NCBI GenBank assembly: GCA_938017765.1
Contig: CALIJH010000094.1
Location: forward strand, 1 to 10,355
Length of the DNA: 10,355 nucleotides
DNA from: an uncultured Leptotrichia sp.
GTDB lineage: Bacteria; Fusobacteriota; Fusobacteriia; Fusobacteriales; Leptotrichiaceae
Reading direction: 5' to 3'
The position numbers were made by a program, and so were the translations under genes. Shown here piece by piece: positions 7,302 through 10,355 of the stretch. The first letter of the stretch is position 1. Each line of letters opens with the position of its first letter. A model generated the notes under the pieces. It worked only from the letters and a program-made list of their open reading frames with translations. It was not told the origin of the DNA and did not search any database.

Positions 7302-7344
7302 AAAAAAAGTTTTAGTAAATGAACAAATATATTTTATTACTAAA
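7302..7344 (-). terminator. AT-rich hairpin with U run after ribD
   Basis: Three bases past the ribD stop, TTTAGTAA (7344-7337) pairs perfectly with TTACTAAA (7318-7311) across an 18-base loop. After two bases (AC) comes a run of seven T (7308-7302). The geometry is that of an intrinsic terminator, but the stem has only one G-C pair and the loop is large, so it is probably weak and allows partial readthrough into ribE-ribBA. Confidence 0.45.
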
Positions 7345-7346
7345 TT

Positions 7347-8471
7347 TCATCTCTCATCATATCTCTTAAGATAAAACTCAACTCCGATATTATTATCATA
7401 AATATTATATTTTATATTATCCAAAGTTAGCGCTTCATCCGTATTTTCAGCCGCAAATCCTGAAATAAAAGATTTTGCATTATTATCTCCAAATATTTTA
7501 TTTGAAATAAATATTTCCCCTCCGTCAATTACTTTTTCCGAAAAAGCCCTCGAAATGAGAGCCTCTCCCCCCTCAAGTAAAACAGAATCAATTCCCTGTT
7601 TTCCTATTTCTCTCAACATATCATTCATAGAAAAACATTTTCCCTCTAAAAAAATAAACTTTATTTTTTTATTTTTTTCCATTTTTTTTATTTTTTTATT
7701 ATTTTTATTAATAACCGAAGTAATAATTACCGTTTTTTCATCTTCATTATTTTTTATGACATTATATTCTTCCGTTATTTTTAAATTCGGGTCGACTATT
7801 ATTCTGAAAGGGTTCACTCCGTTTTCAATTCTTGCAGTTAGGCTTGGATTATCATATAAAACCGTATTTATTCCTACCATTATCCCCATAAATCTGTTTC
7901 TGTAATACTGGACCTTTTCCCTTGCCTTTTCATTCGTTATCCATTTGGAAACACCGTTTGAAAGAGCGATTTTTCCATCCATTGTAATTCCGCATTTTAA
8001 AAATAAATAAGGAATTTCTGATTTTATATATTTAAAAAACACCTGATTCAGCTCATCACACTCTTCTTTTAAAACATTCCGAGTTACTTCTATTCCTGCG
8101 GCTCTAAGCATCTCAATCCCTTTTCCTGCCACTTTGGGATTGGGGTCGTTTGAGCCTATTACACATCTTTTTATCCCCATTTTTATAATTTTTTCAGCAC
8201 ATGGAGGCGTCTTTCCAAAATGAGAGCATGGTTCAAGAGTTACATAAATAGTCGCATTCCTTGCAAGTTTTCCTGCCTCTTCGAGAGCATAGACTTCTGC
8301 ATGGGCTTTCCCGAATACTTTATGATACCCTTTTCCGACAATCACATCATCTTTTACTACAACAGCTCCTACTATAGGATTGGGGTTTACTTTTCCCTCC
8401 CCCTGTTTGGCAAGTTTTATAGCAAATTTCATATATTCCTTATCTTTTTCAACTTGAGTTTTTTCGTTCAT
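7347..8471 (-). CDS. ribD: Riboflavin biosynthesis deaminase/reductase RibD
   Basis: RibD catalyses two successive steps after GTP cyclohydrolase II: deamination of the pyrimidine ring and NADPH-dependent reduction of the ribosyl side chain. The N-terminal cytidine-deaminase-like domain shows NPNPIVGAVV at 29-38, the zinc and catalytic HAE at 57-59, and PCSHFGKTPPCA at 81-92 with zinc cysteines 82 and 91. The reductase domain starts near 154, with KCGITMDGKIALSNGVSKWI, then VGINTVLYDNPSLTAR, IIVDPNLKI, and LLEGGEALISRAF further on. The 374 residues are normal length. It begins 4 bases after the ribH stop with no strong ribosome site, which suggests translational coupling to ribH. An in-frame ATG at codon 14 has AAGGA ahead of it, but homologues keep a short leader before that Met, so the first ATG is preferred. 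Confidence 0.96.
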   Translation of the reverse strand: MNEKTQVEKDKEYMKFAIKLAKQGEGKVNPNPIVGAVVVKDDVIVGKGYHKVFGKAHAEVYALEEAGKLARNATIYVTLEPCSHFGKTPPCAEKIIKMGIKRCVIGSNDPNPKVAGKGIEMLRAAGIEVTRNVLKEECDELNQVFFKYIKSEIPYLFLKCGITMDGKIALSNGVSKWITNEKAREKVQYYRNRFMGIMVGINTVLYDNPSLTARIENGVNPFRIIVDPNLKITEEYNVIKNNEDEKTVIITSVINKNNKKIKKMEKNKKIKFIFLEGKCFSMNDMLREIGKQGIDSVLLEGGEALISRAFSEKVIDGGEIFISNKIFGDNNAKSFISGFAAENTDEALTLDNIKYNIYDNNIGVEFYLKRYDER

Positions 8472-8475
8472 ATCG

Positions 8476-8940
8476 TTACCCGATTTCTTTTACGAGATTT
8501 ATCATTTCTATAACTGCAAATGCGGCTTCAGAACCTTTATTTCCTGCTTTTGTTCCGGCTCTTTCTATCGCTTCCTCTATATTGTTGGTTGTCAGCACAC
8601 CGAATATGACAGGAATGTCATATTGCAATGATAATTGTGCCACTCCTTTGGATACTTCCGCACAAACATAGTCAAAATGTGGTGTAGAACCTTGTATTAC
8701 CGCTCCAAGCGTTATTATTCCGTCATATTTTCCTGTATTTATCATCTTTTTGGCTATAAGCGGTATTTCAAATGCTCCGGGAACCCACGCAATTTCAATA
8801 TTTTCTTCCGAAACATCATTCCTTGTCAATACATCAACCGCTCCTCCGACTAATTTTGATGTGATAAATTCATTAAATCTTCCCGCTACAATACCTATTT
8901 TTAAATCTTTTCCATTGAACTTTCCTTCAAATTTTTTCAT
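8476..8940 (-). CDS. ribH: 6,7-dimethyl-8-ribityllumazine synthase (RibH)
   Basis: RibH condenses the RibB product with the reduced pyrimidine made by RibD to give lumazine, and normally forms icosahedral or pentameric shells. The 154 residues are standard. Family marks are GIVAGRFNEFI at 16-26, VPGAFEIP at 53-60, LGAVIQGSTPHFDYV at 78-92 including the catalytic His 88, and FGVLTTNNIEEAIERAGTK and AGNKGSEAA at 113-140. I take the ATG at 8940 because a full AGGAGG stands 5 bases ahead. An upstream TTG at 8994 keeps the frame open but lacks support and would put the ribosome site inside the gene. It is the first gene behind the FMN riboswitch; having ribH first differs from the Bacillus order, which begins with ribD. 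Confidence 0.97.
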   Translation of the reverse strand: MKKFEGKFNGKDLKIGIVAGRFNEFITSKLVGGAVDVLTRNDVSEENIEIAWVPGAFEIPLIAKKMINTGKYDGIITLGAVIQGSTPHFDYVCAEVSKGVAQLSLQYDIPVIFGVLTTNNIEEAIERAGTKAGNKGSEAAFAVIEMINLVKEIG

Positions 8941-8946
8941 TTTTCC

Positions 8947-8977
8947 TCCTAAAGTTATTCCTAAAGTTATAAAGTTA
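8947..8977. repeat. 12-base tandem repeat over the ribH ribosome-binding site
   Basis: The plus strand carries TCCTAAAGTTAT twice in a row (8947-8958 and 8959-8970), followed by a partial third copy, AAAGTTA. On the coding strand this duplicates ATAACTTTAGGA, so an AGGA core occurs at two places, the proximal one merging into the full AGGAGG of ribH. It looks like a slippage duplication and gives two possible ribosome-docking sites. Confidence 0.85.
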
Positions 8978-8996
8978 AAACAATTTTCCTGCAATT

Positions 8997-9023
8997 AAAA
9001 AAACCGGATAATTAAAACTCCGG
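8997..9023 (-). terminator. Intrinsic terminator in the riboflavin operon leader
   Basis: On the minus strand CCGGA (9023-9019) pairs with TCCGG (9008-9004) around a 10-base loop, followed at once by seven T (9003-8997). It lies about 280 bases after the FMN aptamer and 57 bases before ribH, and is the only G-C-rich hairpin in that leader. It is the likely regulated terminator of the riboswitch. In the plus direction the same stem lacks a U run. Confidence 0.7.
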
Positions 9024-9047
9024 GGAAATTTTGATATTAAAGCTGAC

Positions 9048-9290
9048 ATTGCTATAATTGTTATCTGTTTTATACATTAAATCTTATTACATAAAATATA
9101 TGAATATTTTATAAATACAATCAATATTTAAATTGATTTTATATATAATAAGATTTAATAACAAATATATAACTCTGTATTTACACATATTAAGAATATA
9201 CATTAACTTATATATATTAAATTTGCACATATATACATCGATATATTAAGTATCTCAATACTTGACTATCTTAAATTTTATTATAGCAAT
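9048..9290. repeat. Nested inverted repeats in the AT-rich ribH leader
   Basis: This geneless stretch between aptamer and terminator is almost pure A/T and folds in layers. ATTGCTATAAT at 9048-9058 is the exact complement of ATTATAGCAAT at 9280-9290 (11 pairs). Inside, 9076-9089 pairs exactly with 9146-9159 (14 pairs), enclosing two hairpins: 9091-9099 with 9104-9112, and 9119-9125 with 9132-9138. Another small hairpin, AAGTAT/ATACTT, is at 9248-9253 and 9258-9263. The outer helix would bring the aptamer next to the terminator. I see no reading frame here. Confidence 0.65.
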
Positions 9291-9300
9291 TACTACTTAT

Positions 9301-9419
9301 ATTTCAACTTCTTCCATCTAGACTATACTATCGGTATCGGAATTGCACCGATTCATGCTCGTAAAAGCTCGCGGACTGTACCGCCGGTCGGGAATTTCAC
9401 CCTGCCCTGAAGTTTAAAT
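9301..9419 (-). promoter_or_regulatory. FMN riboswitch (RFN element)
   Basis: The minus strand carries the conserved FMN aptamer almost base for base: AGGGCAGGGTGAAATTCCCG, then ACCGGCGGT, GTCCGCGAGC, GAGCATGAATCGGTGCAATT, CCGATACCGATAGTATAGTC and ATGGAAGAAG. P1 is AACTTC (9414-9409) with GAAGTT (9311-9306), extended past one mismatch by 9419-9416 with 9304-9301. In this family, binding of FMN to the nascent RNA lowers expression of riboflavin synthesis or transport genes. The first gene behind it is ribH, the promoter is just upstream, and transcription begins only a few bases before P1. The long downstream leader ends in a terminator hairpin, so control by premature termination is likely. 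I could not identify a clear antiterminator. Confidence 0.97.
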
Positions 9420-9433
9420 TGTTTTATGATACT

Positions 9434-9462
9434 ATTTTATACTGTTTTTTCTTTTTTGTCAA
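9434..9462 (-). promoter_or_regulatory. Promoter of the riboflavin operon
   Basis: The minus strand reads TTGACA (9462-9457), a 17-base A-rich spacer and TAAAAT (9439-9434). The -35 box and spacing are consensus and the -10 box has one mismatch. The predicted start near 9427 lies directly ahead of the riboswitch P1 helix, which supports the assignment. Confidence 0.85.
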
Positions 9463-9467
9463 TCGTA

Positions 9468-9496
9468 TTGACATAAAAAAATCTATCAGATATAAT
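9468..9496 (+). promoter_or_regulatory. Perfect consensus promoter for the DIP1984-family gene
   Basis: TTGACA (9468-9473), exactly 17 bases, then TATAAT (9491-9496) match the housekeeping-sigma consensus in all twelve positions. Transcription would start near 9503, giving a leader of about 36 bases with GGAGG at 9528-9532. Its -35 box lies 5 bases from the riboflavin operon's -35 box, which points the other way. Confidence 0.9.
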
Positions 9497-9538
9497 AATG
9501 ATGAAAAATATATAATTTAAATAAAACGGAGGTTAAAT

Positions 9539-9994
9539 ATGAAACTTGCAGAAGCCTTGATTTTAAGAGCCGATTTACAAAAAAGAATAGAACAGTTACG
9601 TATAAGACTTAATAATAATGCAAAAGTTCAGGAAAATGATACTCCTACCGAAGATCCAAAGTCATTAATGACTGAACTTGACAATTTTATAGAGCAGCTT
9701 ACTTTATTGATAAAGCAGATAAACAAAACAAATTCCATAACTCTTTCAAATGGAGTAACTTTGACGGATATGATTGCCGAAAGGGATACTTTGACTCTAA
9801 AAGCCAATATTATGAGAACATTCCTGCAATATGCCAGTCAAAAAGTGGAACTATACTCAAATAAGGAAATTAAGATTTTGAGTACGGTAGATGTTCCGAC
9901 ATTACAAAAAGACTTGGATGAGCTTTCGAAAAAAATTAGAGAAATTGACACGGAATTACAGCAGGCAAACTGGCTTACTGACTTAGTTGAATAA
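9539..9994 (+). CDS. DIP1984-family (DUF6847) septicolysin-like protein
   Basis: This 151-residue cytoplasmic protein has no signal peptide or membrane segment and is mostly helical with coiled-coil character. It matches the DIP1984/septicolysin-like family along its whole length as I remember it: the start MKLAEALILRADLQKRIEQL, a middle AKVQENDTPTEDP and INKTNSITLSNGVTLTDMI, AERDTL, and the late STVDVPTLQKDLDELSKKIR ending in LQQANWLTDLVE. The function of this family is not established; the septicolysin name does not prove a toxin. GGAGG lies 6 bases before the ATG and a perfect promoter precedes it, so it should be well expressed. No terminator directly follows, so its RNA may run into the structured element beyond. 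It is the only plus-strand gene. Confidence 0.88.
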   Translation: MKLAEALILRADLQKRIEQLRIRLNNNAKVQENDTPTEDPKSLMTELDNFIEQLTLLIKQINKTNSITLSNGVTLTDMIAERDTLTLKANIMRTFLQYASQKVELYSNKEIKILSTVDVPTLQKDLDELSKKIREIDTELQQANWLTDLVE

Positions 9995-10016
9995 ATTTTG
10001 GAATAAATTTTATAGG
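9987..10016 (+). promoter_or_regulatory. Weak promoter candidate and 12-base tandem repeat before the ncRNA
   Basis: TTGAAT (9987-9992), an 18-base spacer and TATAGG (10011-10016) match 4 of 6 bases in each box, and would start RNA near 10022, just before the first helix of the structured element. The same stretch contains GAATAAATTTT twice with a 12-base period (9989-9999 and 10001-10011), overlapping the stop codon of the preceding gene. Readthrough from the upstream promoter is an alternative. Confidence 0.35.
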
Positions 10017-10020
10017 TGTA

Positions 10021-10229
10021 GATTTTATTAAAAGTGAGTACAAATTTTTCCTTTTTTTGGAAATTAGGCTGCCACCCTATTCAGTAATCGGAGGAGTTAC
10101 AAACTTTTTATAGTTATCCTCAGTATTGTTACATGGGTACAGTTATCGGGCAATGTTACTACCACGTACTGATTTAATAATATCGAGGGCGGGTTTCGGG
10201 AAAGATTAAAGGGATTAACCCCTTTTTTT
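10021..10229 (+). ncRNA. Structured noncoding RNA candidate, possibly raiA-motif
   Basis: No convincing reading frame exists here, yet the base composition is clearly more G-C rich than the flanking spacer, and the sequence folds. An outer helix pairs 10025-10032 (TTATTAAA) with 10173-10180 (TTTAATAA), and an inner one pairs 10037-10041 (AGTAC) with 10166-10170 (GTACT). Inside lie a hairpin at 10043-10065 (TTTCC/GGAAA core) and a short one at 10084-10087 with 10097-10100. 10120-10125 could pair with 10167-10172 as an alternative to the inner helix. CCACCCT at 10072-10078 can pair with AGGGCGG at 10186-10192 with one mismatch, crossing the outer helix as a pseudoknot. A terminator closes it. 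The GAGTAC, GGCTGCCACCC and GGGCGGGTTTCGGGAAAG stretches remind me of the raiA motif RNA, from memory only. The structured-RNA claim is stronger than the family name. Confidence 0.6.
10208..10229 (+). terminator. Intrinsic terminator ending the ncRNA / DIP1984 transcript
   Basis: AAAGGG (10208-10213) pairs with CCCTTT (10220-10225) around a 6-base loop, and the T run continues to 10229 (seven T from 10223). In the plus direction this is a standard terminator and sets the 3' end of the structured element. On the minus strand no U run follows the stem. Confidence 0.75.
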
Positions 10230-10355
10230 ATAGAAGTCAATTTTTATCAATAAGAAATTAAATTTATCCATTTTTTATTTATTTCTTTCAAGTTCCAATA
10301 AAAAAGAGGGTGTTTCATAAGTCAAAAATAATTTTACTAATATAAATATTATATA
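10230..10355. other. Right-hand spacer; possible insertion-sequence end at 10306-10323
   Basis: No reading frame, promoter pair or clear hairpin is seen in these AT-rich bases. GAGGGTGTTTCATAAGTC at 10306-10323 resembles the terminal inverted repeats of some transposase-type insertion sequences (a GGGTGT-T-TCA-AAGT pattern). If so, an element would extend to the right beyond the window. No partner repeat or transposase is visible, so this is only a hint. Confidence 0.25.

Noticed and set aside
8941..8994. N-terminal extension of ribH starting at TTG 8994
   Set aside because: It begins with TTG, adds 18 residues not seen in lumazine synthases, and would put the AGGAGG ribosome site and the tandem repeat inside the gene. 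The ATG at 8940 fits far better.
9048..9290. MITE or other small mobile element inserted in the ribH leader
   Set aside because: The 11-base ends are inverted repeats, but no target-site duplication flanks them and the interior is plain A/T with its own nested stems, which fits a folded leader better.
10112..10169. 29-base direct repeat (AGTTATC to GTAC, twice)
   Set aside because: Only the ends of the two units match; the interiors differ. It is better explained as part of the folded RNA element.
10134..10173. Short plus-strand frame beginning MGTVIGQCYYHVL
   Set aside because: It has 13 codons, no ribosome site, and lies inside the structured element. All three frames there contain stops.

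Overview
The window is strongly AT-rich chromosomal DNA with the gene content and codon use of a low-GC anaerobic bacterium. The proteins and the riboflavin gene order fit Fusobacteriota, and I would guess the Leptotrichia group, but this is inferred from protein flavour and not from a database match. Eight well-supported genes lie on the minus strand and one on the plus strand. I see no tRNA, rRNA or CRISPR array.

In the minus-strand direction (right to left), a consensus promoter (9434-9462) starts an RNA that opens with a clear FMN riboswitch (9301-9419). A long AT-only leader with nested inverted repeats follows, then a terminator-like hairpin (8997-9023), and then the riboflavin genes ribH, ribD, ribE and ribBA. 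Together these four encode the route from GTP and ribulose 5-phosphate to riboflavin; the dephosphorylating step is not encoded here. A weak hairpin and a candidate promoter between ribD and ribE could uncouple ribE-ribBA from the riboswitch.

After ribBA comes mutL, in an unusual layout: a near-perfect promoter, then a strong intrinsic terminator with a competing alternative hairpin, then the gene. This looks like an attenuator. A 228-base spacer with a possible frameshifted micro-gene separates mutL from a tight cluster: rlmH, an acidic DUF1292-like gene, a DUF1934/YwiB-like gene and lysS. Ten codons of a possible further gene reach the left edge.

In the plus direction, a perfect TTGACA-17-TATAAT promoter sits back to back with the riboflavin promoter and drives a DIP1984-family gene (9539-9994). 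After it, 10021-10229 has no convincing reading frame but folds into a closed multi-branched structure with a candidate pseudoknot and ends in a terminator. It is the best candidate for a noncoding RNA in the window; from memory it resembles the raiA motif, which could not be verified here. The last 125 bases hold no gene, only a short sequence like the end of an insertion sequence.
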